In this document: in pieces, positions 27,547 through 37,030 of the stretch
How positions within the stretch are numbered: the stretch's first letter is position 1
Layout of the letters: each line of letters opens with the position of its first letter
Assembly: GCA_052139595.1 (NCBI GenBank)
Contig: JBKQWK010000018.1
Span: 1 to 62,205 of the forward strand
Length of the DNA stretch: 62,205 nt
Direction of reading: 5' to 3'
Origin: JBKQWK01 sp052139595
GTDB lineage: Bacteria > Actinomycetota > Thermoleophilia > UBA2241
The notes under the pieces: model-generated
What the model was told of the DNA's origin: nothing
Seen by the model: only the letters and a program-made list of their open reading frames with translations
Database searches by the model: none
Made by a program: the position numbers and the translations under genes

Positions 27547-28827
27547 CTACGTTTCAGTCAGCGCGAGCGCTGTCTTCACGACGGCCAGAACCGATTCGCG
27601 GTCACGGAGGCTGCAGTGCACAACCGGGACATCGGCGGAGAGACCAAGCACCGTGCGCACGACGCCAGCACTGACCGCCTCGTCACTGGTCGAGACGTAG
27701 GTTGCGACGACCAAAGGCGCCGTGCCGAGGCCGTGGACAAAGGCAAGATCGCGCTTAGTAGCCCGCAAGCTGTCGTCAGAGTTGGCGTTGGCGAGGAGGA
27801 TGAAGACCGCACTTTCGCTGGCCAGACGCCGCCACGCCTCGTCCGGCGACGAGGTACTGGCGGTGAAAATGAGAGACTCTTGAGAGGCGCGATGGCCATT
27901 TTCAGCGTCGCTGGCTGCGCCCGCACTGAGTGGCGGCACGCTAGCGGCATAGATCGGGATCTCGATCTCTTTCTCGTCAATCATCTCGACCCGTAGATGC
28001 TTGATCACATTGCCGTTCGTCAGGGTGTTAAGAAACACTTCGTTGTAGATGTCGATGGGGCCCCGGATGACAATGGCACGGTTCTTGCCGATGCCCTCGA
28101 TAACCGGCTCCGAGACGGTGAGCAAGCCACCCGAGTAAAGGCTGTAGATGGCCTTGGCGGCATAAAACCGGTCCAGCCCACAGTCGCGCACGACGGTGTT
28201 GATGTCACGGCGACCATCGACGCGGCAGATTACGCACCATTCGTCCGCTGTCAGCTTCACTGTGTCACGCACCTGCACACGTTCGTCGTAATTGAGGTGC
28301 GGCACACGTTCCAGTGAGCCTAGAGTTGCGGCAATGCGTTCCCATTCATCGACCCGCCGGCAGCCCTCCATGATCACGTCCTCGACGTTCATGGCGACAA
28401 GAATGTCTTCCTCGTCGCCCGTCGTGTCGACAGCAAACTCGAATTCACCCTCGGTCCAGCTGAAACAGGTGAAGGCGGCGTCTTCAATCTGCGCCCGCAC
28501 CGCCAGCTCGAGACTGGCGCGGTCGATCAACCCCGTGGCGAGGAGGATGGTGCCCAACCGTGCCTCGCTGCCGTTCGCCTCTTGCTGGGCGAGAGCGGCC
28601 TTCAGTTGCGCCGACGTCAGCTTGCCGGCTTTGATCAGGCGCTCGCCGACGGGCAGCGCCTGCGGCACCGTGAAGGCGTACGAGATCAGACCGTTGCGGA
28701 ACGAAATGCGGCCCCACTCCTGCTCGCGCCGAATGGTAAGCGCGCCAGTTTTGGCACTCATCTTCACGAGCTGAAAGATATTGGGCAGACTGAACTCTTT
28801 GAGGTTGCCTTGGAGGAGCAAACTCAC
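27547..28827 (-). CDS. DUF4388 (PATAN) protein with degenerate GTPase-like C-terminus
   Basis: The first 60 residues (LQGNLKEFSLPNIFQLV then GRISFRNGLISYAFT) are a DUF4388/PATAN domain, known in signalling proteins that assemble on response regulators. A helical middle (70-290) carries a helix-repeat region resembling a second copy (GFIDRASLELAV-like segment). The last 130 residues resemble a Ras/MglA-like fold (VVATYVSTSDEA, then PVVHCSLRDRESVLAVVKTAL) but have no Walker A P-loop. I take it as a scaffold or effector. It is upstream of hemB with a 227-base gap, so it may be a separate unit. Confidence 0.6.
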   Translation of the reverse strand: MSLLLQGNLKEFSLPNIFQLVKMSAKTGALTIRREQEWGRISFRNGLISYAFTVPQALPVGERLIKAGKLTSAQLKAALAQQEANGSEARLGTILLATGLIDRASLELAVRAQIEDAAFTCFSWTEGEFEFAVDTTGDEEDILVAMNVEDVIMEGCRRVDEWERIAATLGSLERVPHLNYDERVQVRDTVKLTADEWCVICRVDGRRDINTVVRDCGLDRFYAAKAIYSLYSGGLLTVSEPVIEGIGKNRAIVIRGPIDIYNEVFLNTLTNGNVIKHLRVEMIDEKEIEIPIYAASVPPLSAGAASDAENGHRASQESLIFTASTSSPDEAWRRLASESAVFILLANANSDDSLRATKRDLAFVHGLGTAPLVVATYVSTSDEAVSAGVVRTVLGLSADVPVVHCSLRDRESVLAVVKTALALTET

Positions 28828-28954
28828 CCTTCCTGTCGTTGCCGTCGGTCAGCGGAACGAACGCCAAGCTGGGCGCCACACGTCGTGGTCCTCGCCGCCA
28901 AGCGGGATACAGTCATCATCGGTACATCCGCGGTGAGGATTAAGCCTGCTCGTC

Positions 28955-30373
28955 CTATCGGACGATCTGTGTGGTGCGCAGGACCGACGTATTGCGCACG
29001 AGCAACAGGTTGCGCCCAACCCGGGTCTGCGCGTTGCCCGCTTGATCGGTCGCATAGATGTAGAAATGATACGTTCCCGCCGGCAATGTGCAGTAAAAGC
29101 TGGCCGCAAGTCGCTTGTTGACCGGCACCGTGCCGACCACCTTTTTGACGAGACGATCAGCAGCATTGCACACTCTGATCATCACCGTCGCCGTCGGGCT
29201 GCCGGGGCGCGGATCGCTGATGTAGTACAAGAGCGATGCCGTGTGACCGCGCACGACACTGGCCAGCCAGTTGGCGATCGGCGTCGGCTGGCGAGTGTCG
29301 ATGTTGACGGTGCAGATCCGCGCGCGCTCAAGGTTGCCAACCTTATCGGCAGAGCGATAAAGAATCTTGTGGGTGCCGTCATTGGCATGATCACGCGGCG
29401 CCGGAATCACAAGAGACGTGCCCTTTGTCCAGGTCGCGCCGTTATCCAGTGAGTACTCGGTGTAGGCCACGCCTTGGCCGCCCGGATTATCGATCGCCGT
29501 GAAGGTCAACGGCACCGGCTTGCTGTGCCAGAGACTACCGGCGCCGGCGACTTTGGTGACCGGCGGCGTGACGTCGCTGGTAACGAAGAAGCTCGCACCG
29601 TCGCTGCCGAGCGCCGACGTGTTCGCCTCCGGGACATTGAGGTCGGATGCCATGCTGATCTGCGACCAGTTGAAGGCGCTGATCGGCGAGCCGTTGAAGG
29701 CGCAGGCGCTAAAATTGACGAGGCCGAAATTGGCCAGCGGCAATACGCCGCCGGCCCAGGGAGCCTCTGTAATCACCTCAGCCGAGTAATCGTGAGCCAC
29801 ATTGCCAGACGGCACGAGAGTCGTCTTCGTGAACGACACCCCGGTGGTGTGGTCAACAAGCGAAAGGGTAAACGTAGCCGGGGCGGGAGCTGAAATTGGA
29901 TTGGCAACCACGCTGCCGGTCAGCACATCGCCGGGACGGATGATCATTGGGATTGTGACCGGAGGGGCGGGATACATCTCGTACCAGGCGTCGTACAGGA
30001 CCATTCCGCCCTGGACGTACCCCTCCGTGCCGATCTGCTCGACCGTGCTGCTGTAGAGCGGGTTGCTGTTGCTGCCGCTGTCGCCGTCAAGGCCAACCCA
30101 GAAATCGGCGTAGGCCTCGACGGTGCCAAGGGAAACGATTTTCGGCTGCGTCCAGGTAGCCGTGACTGAGGTGAACGGGAGCGGGTTAACGTCGTCAGTG
30201 GCGTCGTAGCCGGCCCAGTTCGTCGATGAACCGGCAGCGCCAAGAATCGGATGCGTATGCCCGAGCGGCAGAGTCGCCGCCGCGGCCGAAGGCAGCCAGG
30301 CGACGATCAGAAGGGCGAGAACGGCAGCAGCGCCGCCCCGGATTATGCTGTGCACGCCACTTGTCACCGCCAC
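28955..30373 (-). CDS. Secreted G1 family glutamic peptidase
   Basis: The signal peptide is the first 33 residues (AAAVLALLIVAWLPSAAAA). The eqolisin core follows: SSTNWAGYDA at 49-58, ATWTQP, DFWVGLDGD at about 90-98, then VEQIGTE with the expected catalytic Gln near 113, and AEVITEAPW with the expected Glu near 203. Residues from about 270 are a second, immunoglobulin-like part with sugar/cell-wall-type beta strands (DVTPPVTKVAGAG, YSLDNGATWTKG), common in surface proteins. Function: protein breakdown at acid pH outside the cell (family knowledge). Confidence 0.8.
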   Translation of the reverse strand: MAVTSGVHSIIRGGAAAVLALLIVAWLPSAAAATLPLGHTHPILGAAGSSTNWAGYDATDDVNPLPFTSVTATWTQPKIVSLGTVEAYADFWVGLDGDSGSNSNPLYSSTVEQIGTEGYVQGGMVLYDAWYEMYPAPPVTIPMIIRPGDVLTGSVVANPISAPAPATFTLSLVDHTTGVSFTKTTLVPSGNVAHDYSAEVITEAPWAGGVLPLANFGLVNFSACAFNGSPISAFNWSQISMASDLNVPEANTSALGSDGASFFVTSDVTPPVTKVAGAGSLWHSKPVPLTFTAIDNPGGQGVAYTEYSLDNGATWTKGTSLVIPAPRDHANDGTHKILYRSADKVGNLERARICTVNIDTRQPTPIANWLASVVRGHTASLLYYISDPRPGSPTATVMIRVCNAADRLVKKVVGTVPVNKRLAASFYCTLPAGTYHFYIYATDQAGNAQTRVGRNLLLVRNTSVLRTTQIVR

Positions 30374-30751
30374 TCACCCGCGTCCGGCTGCACGCCGACA
30401 GCAAGAATGCCATCAGTGCACAGTGGCGCGACCCTCCCCGCCGTTGCTGAACTCGTATCGTAGTATAAATCGGATCGTCAAACCGCCCTGCCGACGCCGC
30501 CTGTGCGCGAGCGGAGCGATGTGACGGCGTCAGATCCTTTTGAGCGACGTGGCACCGTCAGACCGTTTTGAGCGACGTGGCACCGTCAGACCGTTTTCTT
30601 TGACGTAGACGGTCGCACAGCTATAACTCAGCTTATGCTCAGGACAACCTCAGCCTTGCCGGGCACACTGGTCAATGCCACGATGGCAAACAGAGTTCCA
30701 GAACAACAGCATCACGAGGAGAAAGACGATGAAAAGATCGCGAGCGCAACG
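30374..30751. other. Intergenic region before ASST gene
   Basis: About 380 bases between the G1 peptidase (minus) and the small ORF/ASST (plus). It holds the 28-bp tandem repeats at 30529-30612 and a GTATAAAT element near 30460 that could be a -10 box. No further gene is seen. Confidence 0.5.
30529..30612. repeat. Tandem direct repeats, 28-bp unit, about 2.5 copies
   Basis: Units at 30529-30556 and 30557-30584 differ at 2 positions; the third (30585-30612) keeps only its first 13 bases. Each full unit contains GAGCGACGTGGCACC. The repeats sit between divergent genes, so they could be operator sites or the scar of slippage. Only two full copies and no spacers argue against CRISPR. Confidence 0.7.
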
Positions 30752-30913
30752 ATGAGTGCCGTCTGGTACGTCGCCGCTGCGGCGCTGGCTACCCTGGTCT
30801 GGCGGGCAAGTGCCCGCCGGCGCGCGAACGAGCCAAAGCCGATTGCCCAGCGTGTCGTCAGCGACGAGACGACGCAGATGACCACACCGGCGGCCGACGA
30901 AACCGTGTGGTAG
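30752..30913 (+). CDS. Small one-helix membrane protein, uncertain
   Basis: A 53-residue frame (MSAVWYVAAAALATLV then a basic and Thr-rich tail); the frame is open from 30635. It ends 25 bases before the ASST gene. It has one hydrophobic helix and no recognised family. Antisense frames over the same stretch are as long, so the call is weak. Confidence 0.3.
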   Translation: MSAVWYVAAAALATLVWRASARRRANEPKPIAQRVVSDETTQMTTPAADETVW

Positions 30914-30938
30914 CACCGCGGCGACAAGACGAAGACGC

Positions 30939-32528
30939 GTGAACCTGGCGCACAGCCGAGCAACGACGACGATCCGGGCACTCTTCGGCGCCCTCGCGAT
31001 CGTCGTCGTTGCCACTCTGGCGACCGCCTGCGGATCCGGTTCAACCACATCTACAGTGAACGCGACTGGCTCAAAGACCGGCTCCCCGGTGCCGTCGGCG
31101 CGCGCCAGCGGTTCGCTGGCCACCGGCAGCCAGCTGGCGACGTCCTCGGCAATCCCCCACGCCTCTCAGCAGTCCGACGTCTGGCACTTCGTCTCTGAAC
31201 CTTCGCTCCATCCGCCACGTGTCAACGTCACGGTCAACGCTGCCGGCACCGCCCCGGGCGATATCTTCGTGTCGCCGATGAGTACCACCATTACGATCGG
31301 CCAGGCCGCACCGATGATCGTCGACAACGCCGGTAACCCGATCTGGGTACATCCCTTACCGCCAGGAGTGGTGGCCACCAACTTTCGCGTCCAGATGTAC
31401 CGCGGCAAACCGGTTCTCACGTGGTGGCAGGGACGCATTATGCCGCAAGGCTATGGCGAGGGCATCGACATCATCGCCAACAGCTCCTACCAGACGATTG
31501 CCACGGTGAAGGCCGGCAACGGCTATCAGACCGACCTGCACGAGTTTGCTCTCACGCCACAGGGTACAGCGCTCATCAGCGGTTACCGGCCGCAAACGTA
31601 TGACACCACGGCCGTGGGCGGCTCGCGCAAGGGCACGCTGCTCGACTCAGTTGCCCAGGAAGTCGACGTGCAAACAGGACAGGTGCTCTTTCAATGGGAT
31701 CCGATGGATCACGTCCCCCTGACCGACACTCACGCGACGCTGTTCAAGGGCATGTGGGATCCCTACCACGTAAATTCAATCGAGCTTGGTTCGCACGGTG
31801 ACATACTCATTTCGGCACGCAATACGTGGACCATCTATGACGTGAATCTCAGAAGTGGCGCCATCGTGTGGCAGCTCGGCGGCAAGCAGACGAGCTTCAG
31901 GCTGTCGGCCGGTGTGCGCTTCGCCTTTCAGCACGACGCTCAGTTCGAGGGGCCAAACCTGATCAGCGTCTTCGATAACGAGGCGGGGCCGAACGTGGGG
32001 CCGCAGTCGCGGGCTCTTCTTTTGCGGCTCAGTATGACGACGATGACGGCCACCGTTGTGGACCAGTACACGCATGTTGGCGTGCTCGCCAACAGTCAAG
32101 GCAGCGTGCAGCTCCTGGCCAACGGCGACGTGTTTGTCGGCTGGGGGGCGCAGCCCGTCTATTCGGAGTTCACCCGCAACGGTCGCCTGCTCTACGACGC
32201 CCGCTTTCCCGGCGTTGATCAAAGCTACCGCGCCTTTCGCTCGCTCTGGGTCGGGCACCCGGCCGGCCGGCCGGCCGTCGCGCTGCGCGCGTCGGCCGGT
32301 GCAGCCGGCCATACGACCGTGTATGCGAGCTGGAACGGAGCGACACAGGTCGCGCGCTGGCAGGTGCTCGCCGGCGCCAGCGCCAATCAACTCTCGCCAG
32401 TTACGTCGCAGGCGCGCAACGGCTTTGAAACGGCCGTGACGACAACGGCCGCCGGCCCTTTCTTCGCGGTGCGCGCCCTTAATGCCGCCGGACAGATGCT
32501 CGGTACGTCGCGGACGGTCAGGGAGTAA
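30939..32528 (+). CDS. Arylsulfotransferase-type lipoprotein (ASST_2 family)
   Basis: GTG start at 30939 and a lipobox (ATLATACGSG) around residues 27-36 make this a surface lipoprotein. The 529-residue chain then has a low-complexity Ser/Thr linker and a beta-propeller-like body typical of Asst_2 proteins in actinobacteria: NPIWVHPL, TWWQGRIMPQGYGEG, TDLHEFALTPQGTALISGYRP, and the HVNSIELGSHGDILISARNT segment with a conserved His. The C-terminus (about 430-529) is a fibronectin-like extension. The family transfers sulfate between phenolic donors and acceptors; whether this member does so is unknown. Confidence 0.75.
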   Translation: MNLAHSRATTTIRALFGALAIVVVATLATACGSGSTTSTVNATGSKTGSPVPSARASGSLATGSQLATSSAIPHASQQSDVWHFVSEPSLHPPRVNVTVNAAGTAPGDIFVSPMSTTITIGQAAPMIVDNAGNPIWVHPLPPGVVATNFRVQMYRGKPVLTWWQGRIMPQGYGEGIDIIANSSYQTIATVKAGNGYQTDLHEFALTPQGTALISGYRPQTYDTTAVGGSRKGTLLDSVAQEVDVQTGQVLFQWDPMDHVPLTDTHATLFKGMWDPYHVNSIELGSHGDILISARNTWTIYDVNLRSGAIVWQLGGKQTSFRLSAGVRFAFQHDAQFEGPNLISVFDNEAGPNVGPQSRALLLRLSMTTMTATVVDQYTHVGVLANSQGSVQLLANGDVFVGWGAQPVYSEFTRNGRLLYDARFPGVDQSYRAFRSLWVGHPAGRPAVALRASAGAAGHTTVYASWNGATQVARWQVLAGASANQLSPVTSQARNGFETAVTTTAAGPFFAVRALNAAGQMLGTSRTVRE

Positions 32529-32658
32529 GAGAGAACCCGGCCGAGCCGGCGCAGCCCGGACACAGCCGCGAAGACACGAGCGGATGAGCCCTGACAGAAC
32601 GGCAGGAAAGCGAGCGCGAGTGGGGTCGCCCACTCTCGCTCGCCTCTCGCCGAGGCCG

Positions 32659-33825
32659 CTACGCGGGACGCCGATCGCTCGGCAGGAGTGACAAGACGGC
32701 ATCGTCGCTGCGCTCGTCGCCGCGCCTGACCAGGCCGTGCAGCGTGCCTTCGCGACGAAAGCCGCTGCCGGCGGCCACCTGCAGCGAGGCGCTGTTGCGG
32801 GTGTCGATACCGAGGTCAAGACGCGCCAAGCCCAGTTCGTCAAACGCCCACGCGGCGACAAGTTCGACCGCGCGCGTCGCAACGTGCTTGCCGCGCGCGC
32901 TGGGGTTCACACGATAGCCGACCTCGCCGATGGCGTTAACGAGGTCAATGTCGACGTTCACACCGCCAAGGAGAGCGTCACTCGCTGCATCGGCGATGGC
33001 AAACTGAGCCTGGTGAGCAAGCCACGAAGTGGTGACAAAGTTGAGAAACCAGCGACCCTCGTCTTCGCTGTACGGCCAGGGAATGTGGTTGAGCCAGCGA
33101 GCAGTCTCTTCGTCAATCGACGCGACCAAGGCCGCGAGGTCGTCGTCGCGATACGGCCGCAAGCGCAAACCGCTGCCCGCGAGAATCGGCGGCGCAGGAG
33201 GAAGCACAACGTCATGGCTCGCTGGCCGCTCGTGCTCCGCCGCAACCTCGGCTTGCTCAATGCCATCGACAAAGTCGGGGCCGACGTGCCACGACGGCAT
33301 CGGCAGGGCGTAGATGTAGTAGTCCGTGCGATGCTCGCCAAGCTGCCGATAACTGCGGTAAATGGCCTCGGGGCGAAAACCGACGGCCCGAGCGACCTGC
33401 TGGGCGCCAGCGTCAGCCACAGCAGTGGCCACTTCGAGCCGCTCCAGGCCGAGATCGTCGCGCGCCCACGCAGCCACCAACGCCAGCGCGTGCCGCGCGA
33501 AGCCGTGCCCGCGGCGCGCGGTACGCACCCAGTAACGAAACCGCCCCAGCGACTCGAGGGGATCTACGCCGAGCAATCCGATTGCGCCGACGACTCTACC
33601 GCTGGCGGCATCGACGATCGCCAGGTGGGCGTCGTTGCCGTCAGCCCAGGCAGCCTCGGCGTCACCGATCCAGGCCAGAGCGTATCCGAACGTGAACGGT
33701 GACGGCATGCCCGACCAGTAGCTGATTTCGGGCTCTCTGTAGCCGGCCACGACCGCGCGGGCATCGTCAACCTTCCACGGACGAACGATCACAACCTCAT
33801 CCGACAGATACGGCAGGTATCTCAT
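32659..33825 (-). CDS. Tandem GNAT acetyltransferase (two RimJ-like domains)
   Basis: 389 codons with two GNAT domains of the RimJ/RimL type in tandem. The first has VVIVRPWKVDDARAVV and RYWVRTARRGHGFARHAL; the second LRLRPYRDDDLAALV and GYRVNPSARGKHVATRAV. The two acetyl-CoA loops (RRGHGFA and RGKHVA) both look functional. ATG at 33825 with AAGGGGG just upstream is chosen; the open frame to 34035 passes through a perfect hairpin and is poor in coding character. The substrate, probably an N-terminal amine, is unknown. Confidence 0.8.
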   Translation of the reverse strand: MRYLPYLSDEVVIVRPWKVDDARAVVAGYREPEISYWSGMPSPFTFGYALAWIGDAEAAWADGNDAHLAIVDAASGRVVGAIGLLGVDPLESLGRFRYWVRTARRGHGFARHALALVAAWARDDLGLERLEVATAVADAGAQQVARAVGFRPEAIYRSYRQLGEHRTDYYIYALPMPSWHVGPDFVDGIEQAEVAAEHERPASHDVVLPPAPPILAGSGLRLRPYRDDDLAALVASIDEETARWLNHIPWPYSEDEGRWFLNFVTTSWLAHQAQFAIADAASDALLGGVNVDIDLVNAIGEVGYRVNPSARGKHVATRAVELVAAWAFDELGLARLDLGIDTRNSASLQVAAGSGFRREGTLHGLVRRGDERSDDAVLSLLPSDRRPA

Positions 33826-33837
33826 CGTCCCCCTTCG

Positions 33838-33872
33838 ACTCCGCAGGCGCGCAGACCTCGCGCCTGCGGAGT
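33838..33872 (-). promoter_or_regulatory. 14-bp perfect hairpin directly before the GNAT ribosome site
   Basis: 33838-33851 pairs perfectly with 33859-33872 around a 7-base loop. On the minus strand it ends only 12 bases before the GNAT ATG and touches the AAGGGGG ribosome site. It may stop transcription from the restriction operon or control GNAT translation. No T-run follows. The remaining 200 bases up to 34074 hold no gene. Confidence 0.55.
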
Positions 33873-34074
33873 ATTGCCTGTCGCCGATGCCAATTGCAAG
33901 GGATTGCGTGCGTGCTGATCCCAGGATGGTTGTGCCAGGATGGCTGCGTGCTGATCCGGAGCCGCAGGCGGGGGCGAGCCGGTCGACTCGACGAGCCACG
34001 AGCCCGCGCGAAGTCGAACGCGGAGTCGGGAGCAAAGTCGGGCGCGAAGTTGGCGCGCCGCCGTCACACCCCGC

Positions 34075-37020
34075 TCAGACCTCGTTCGCACTGACGACGA
34101 CGGCAAACGGCACGCCGAGCGCCGCGAAGTGCTGCTGCCCACAACGTACCTTGTCTGCCTCGCTGGTGCGCAGCTTGAGAAAGTCACGTGTGCCCTTGGT
34201 CTCGCGTACGAGGTAGAGCGGTCCGCCATCTTCTTTGAGGATCGCCCAGTCGGGGTTGTACTTGCCGACCGGCGTGTCGATCTCAAACCAGCGCGGCAGC
34301 TTGACGAACAGCTTGATGTCGTCGCGCGCGTCGAGCTGACGGGCAAACTCGCGCTCGACCTCGGAGTCGTAGGCGACGTACTCATAGACCGAGTTGTGCA
34401 CCGGCAGTGCGCTCAAGTAGTTGACCAGCTCTTCATTCTTGAAGAGCAGCATCTGCCACTCTGCCTCGGTACCGGTGCCGCCAACGCGCTCGTACTTGAT
34501 GCCGTCGACGAGCAGGCGGTGCAGCTCGTGCTTGAGGATCGTCGCGACGGCATCGAGAAACTGCTGCGGGTTGTGAAACAGCTCGCCCACGCGGCCGGAG
34601 GCGCGCAGAATGCGCACCAGCGTCGAGCGCGTCAGCTCCGTCTCATTTTGCAGGTAGGCAAGCACGTCGGGGATCGGTTCGTCGGCGTGTTCGACGCGTT
34701 CTTCGGCGGCGCTTGACGGTGCCGCCGTAACGCCGCCCTTTTCGACACTGAGCCGGCCGGCGCTGACGCGAATACGCGGCTTGTCGATCGCCGGCATGAG
34801 CTTGATGGCATCGACAGCGTGCTTGACGAGTTCCTCACTGTCGAACTCAACGTGGTAGGTGGTCCTGGGCTTGATGCGGTCCCAGAGCGCCTTGAACTCC
34901 GGCGTGAGCGTGACTTCGCGACGCAGACGATTGGTCCTCTCGTCGCGGTCGCGGCGGATGTGGCGCTCGATCTTATAGGCCGAGAGCAGGTCGATGACCG
35001 CCGGCGCAAGCTCTGCGTGCGCCGGCGGCAGCTCAAGTGCGAAGCCGGCCCGCCGGGGGTCAAACGCTGGCTGGATGCGGCCGGCTGAGTCGAGCAGCTT
35101 CTGCTCGACAAGGGCCGCGCGTAGCTCTTCGGCGGCGGCGCGGCCGATAGGCTGCTCGCCGCCGTCGACCACGCGGCTGAGCTTGGCAAACGCGGTCAGT
35201 GGCACCTTGCCGAAGGTGACGCCACAGTCCTCTTCGTATTCGCTCTGCAGGGCACGGGCGAACTCCTCATAGCTTTCGTTGGCCATCACGTAGAGGCGAT
35301 TGATCGACTCATCGAAGACACGCTTGCCGTCCTGATCGACCGGCAGGCGCAAGCCGCGGCCGATCTCCTGACGCTTCTTGATCGCACTGCGCGTCTCATT
35401 CAGGGTGCAGATCTGAAAGACGTTGGGGTTGTCCCAGCCTTCGCGCAGCGCTGAGTGGCTAAAGATGAAGCGCAGCGGCTCATCGACGGAGAGGAGCCGC
35501 TCCTTGTCTTGCATGATGAGGGCATAAACATCGTCGTCGGCCTGCGTGTCACGGCCTTCGCGTGAATCCTTGACGACACCCTTCTTATCCTGGGCAAAGT
35601 AGCCGTTGTGGAGGCGCTCGACCGGTTCTTTGAGCCAGGCAAGCGCCGCATACTGCGGCTCGCGCGCCAGCGCCGCCAGTTCGGCCTCAAACACCTGGGC
35701 GAACTTGCCTTTGGCCGGGTGGCCGGCCTCGTCGTAGTCGCGATAGTTGGCCACCCGATCGACGAAGAACAGCGAGAGCACCTTGATGCCGCGCTCTCTG
35801 ACCTCGAGTTCCTTGTCGAGGTGACGACGGATCGTGTGCTTGATCTGTGCCCGCCAGATGTCGTCGCGCAGGCCGCCCATCTCTTCGCCCAGGCGCAGCG
35901 TGCGACCGTTGCTGAAGCGCACGAACTCGGCGCCCGGCTCGGCGTTGATCTCGGCGACCTCGAAGCCATCCGCGTAGGCGGCGCGCTCGCTCGACAGTGC
36001 GTAGAGGTCGGCGCCGCTCTTTACCGTCAGTGACTTCTCCTTGGGGCCGCCGTTCGTCTGCACCTGCAGACGCAGCTTGGCCTTGATACCGTTTTCGTAC
36101 TCGATGCGCTCGACGCGTACGAAGGCGTCATTGGCGGCGCCTTCGGCGACGGTGCTGGCGACGACGATCTGCTTGACGAGCTTAAGCTCAAAGGCGCGCA
36201 CCGGATCGAGCCGGTAGACGAGGTTATAGACGTTGCGGTGGGTGGCCGAGTAGCGCAGCGTGCACAGCGGGTTGAGCGCCCGGATCGCCTCCTGCGCCTT
36301 GTCGGTCGAGTCGACGCTCTGCGGTTCGTCGATGATTACGATCGGCCGGGCCGCCTGCACGAACTCGATGGGCTGGCGGCCCGAGAGCCGGTCGCTCTCC
36401 TTGTAGATCACGTTGCTCTTCTGCTCATCCTCGGTGCCGGTGAAGTTCTTGCGAAAGGCGTCAATGTTGATGATCAGGATCTGCAGCGTGGTGGACGTCG
36501 CAAACTGGCGCAGGCGGTTGACGCGCCTCGCGTCGTACACAAAGTGCTCGAACGGCAGGTTGTTATACAGGGCGCGGAAGTGCTCGGCCGTGATCTCGAT
36601 GTTCTTGAGCACGCCCTCGCGGATGGCCACGCTGGGCACCACGATGACGAACTTCTGGAACCCGTAGCGCTGCGAGAGCTCGAAGATGGTGCGCAGGTAC
36701 ACGTAGGTCTTGCCGGTGCCGGTCTCCATCTCGACGGTGAAATCGCCTGACGCCAACGAGGCCGAAGGACGCAGGCCGTTGCGAAGCTGGATATCGCCGA
36801 GGTTGGCCAGGATTTCTTCGTCGAGCAGGTGCAGGCGGTTGCCGATGCCCAGTTCGTTCTCCATGCCTGGCAGGCGAAGCTGAAGGCCGACATCGCTGGT
36901 GACGGTGAACTCCGTGCGGCAGGTCTCTTGGCCCTTGAACAGATCGCAGACGGCCTCGATGGCGTCTTTCTGAAAGCTCATGTGGTCATCGGTGTATGGG
37001 TTCTCGAAGTGCAGTTTCAT
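34075..37020 (-). CDS. Type III restriction enzyme Res-like helicase-nuclease
   Basis: A 981-residue protein with a superfamily 2 helicase core: EMETGTGKT at about 97-105, IIDEPQSVD near 230, and a later HSALREGWDNPNVFQIC with GRGLRLPV, which are motifs of type III Res. The C-terminal region (about 922-945) has PDWAILK then VRETKGT, the PD-ExK nuclease signature. The ATG at 37020 is chosen because AGGAGG is 6 bases upstream; the ATG at 37026 is too near it. It sits 11 bases after the hybrid methylase gene. By eye its base composition is more like the left half of the window than like the methylase gene. Confidence 0.9.
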   Translation of the reverse strand: MKLHFENPYTDDHMSFQKDAIEAVCDLFKGQETCRTEFTVTSDVGLQLRLPGMENELGIGNRLHLLDEEILANLGDIQLRNGLRPSASLASGDFTVEMETGTGKTYVYLRTIFELSQRYGFQKFVIVVPSVAIREGVLKNIEITAEHFRALYNNLPFEHFVYDARRVNRLRQFATSTTLQILIINIDAFRKNFTGTEDEQKSNVIYKESDRLSGRQPIEFVQAARPIVIIDEPQSVDSTDKAQEAIRALNPLCTLRYSATHRNVYNLVYRLDPVRAFELKLVKQIVVASTVAEGAANDAFVRVERIEYENGIKAKLRLQVQTNGGPKEKSLTVKSGADLYALSSERAAYADGFEVAEINAEPGAEFVRFSNGRTLRLGEEMGGLRDDIWRAQIKHTIRRHLDKELEVRERGIKVLSLFFVDRVANYRDYDEAGHPAKGKFAQVFEAELAALAREPQYAALAWLKEPVERLHNGYFAQDKKGVVKDSREGRDTQADDDVYALIMQDKERLLSVDEPLRFIFSHSALREGWDNPNVFQICTLNETRSAIKKRQEIGRGLRLPVDQDGKRVFDESINRLYVMANESYEEFARALQSEYEEDCGVTFGKVPLTAFAKLSRVVDGGEQPIGRAAAEELRAALVEQKLLDSAGRIQPAFDPRRAGFALELPPAHAELAPAVIDLLSAYKIERHIRRDRDERTNRLRREVTLTPEFKALWDRIKPRTTYHVEFDSEELVKHAVDAIKLMPAIDKPRIRVSAGRLSVEKGGVTAAPSSAAEERVEHADEPIPDVLAYLQNETELTRSTLVRILRASGRVGELFHNPQQFLDAVATILKHELHRLLVDGIKYERVGGTGTEAEWQMLLFKNEELVNYLSALPVHNSVYEYVAYDSEVEREFARQLDARDDIKLFVKLPRWFEIDTPVGKYNPDWAILKEDGGPLYLVRETKGTRDFLKLRTSEADKVRCGQQHFAALGVPFAVVVSANEV

Positions 37021-37030
37021 GGTCATCCTC

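Noticed and set aside
30529..30612. Possible CRISPR array
   Set aside because: Two full copies directly abutting without spacers, and no cas genes nearby.
30650..31123. 157-codon minus ORF overlapping the ASST lipoprotein start
   Set aside because: Overlaps a clear lipoprotein signal in the plus strand and has no features.
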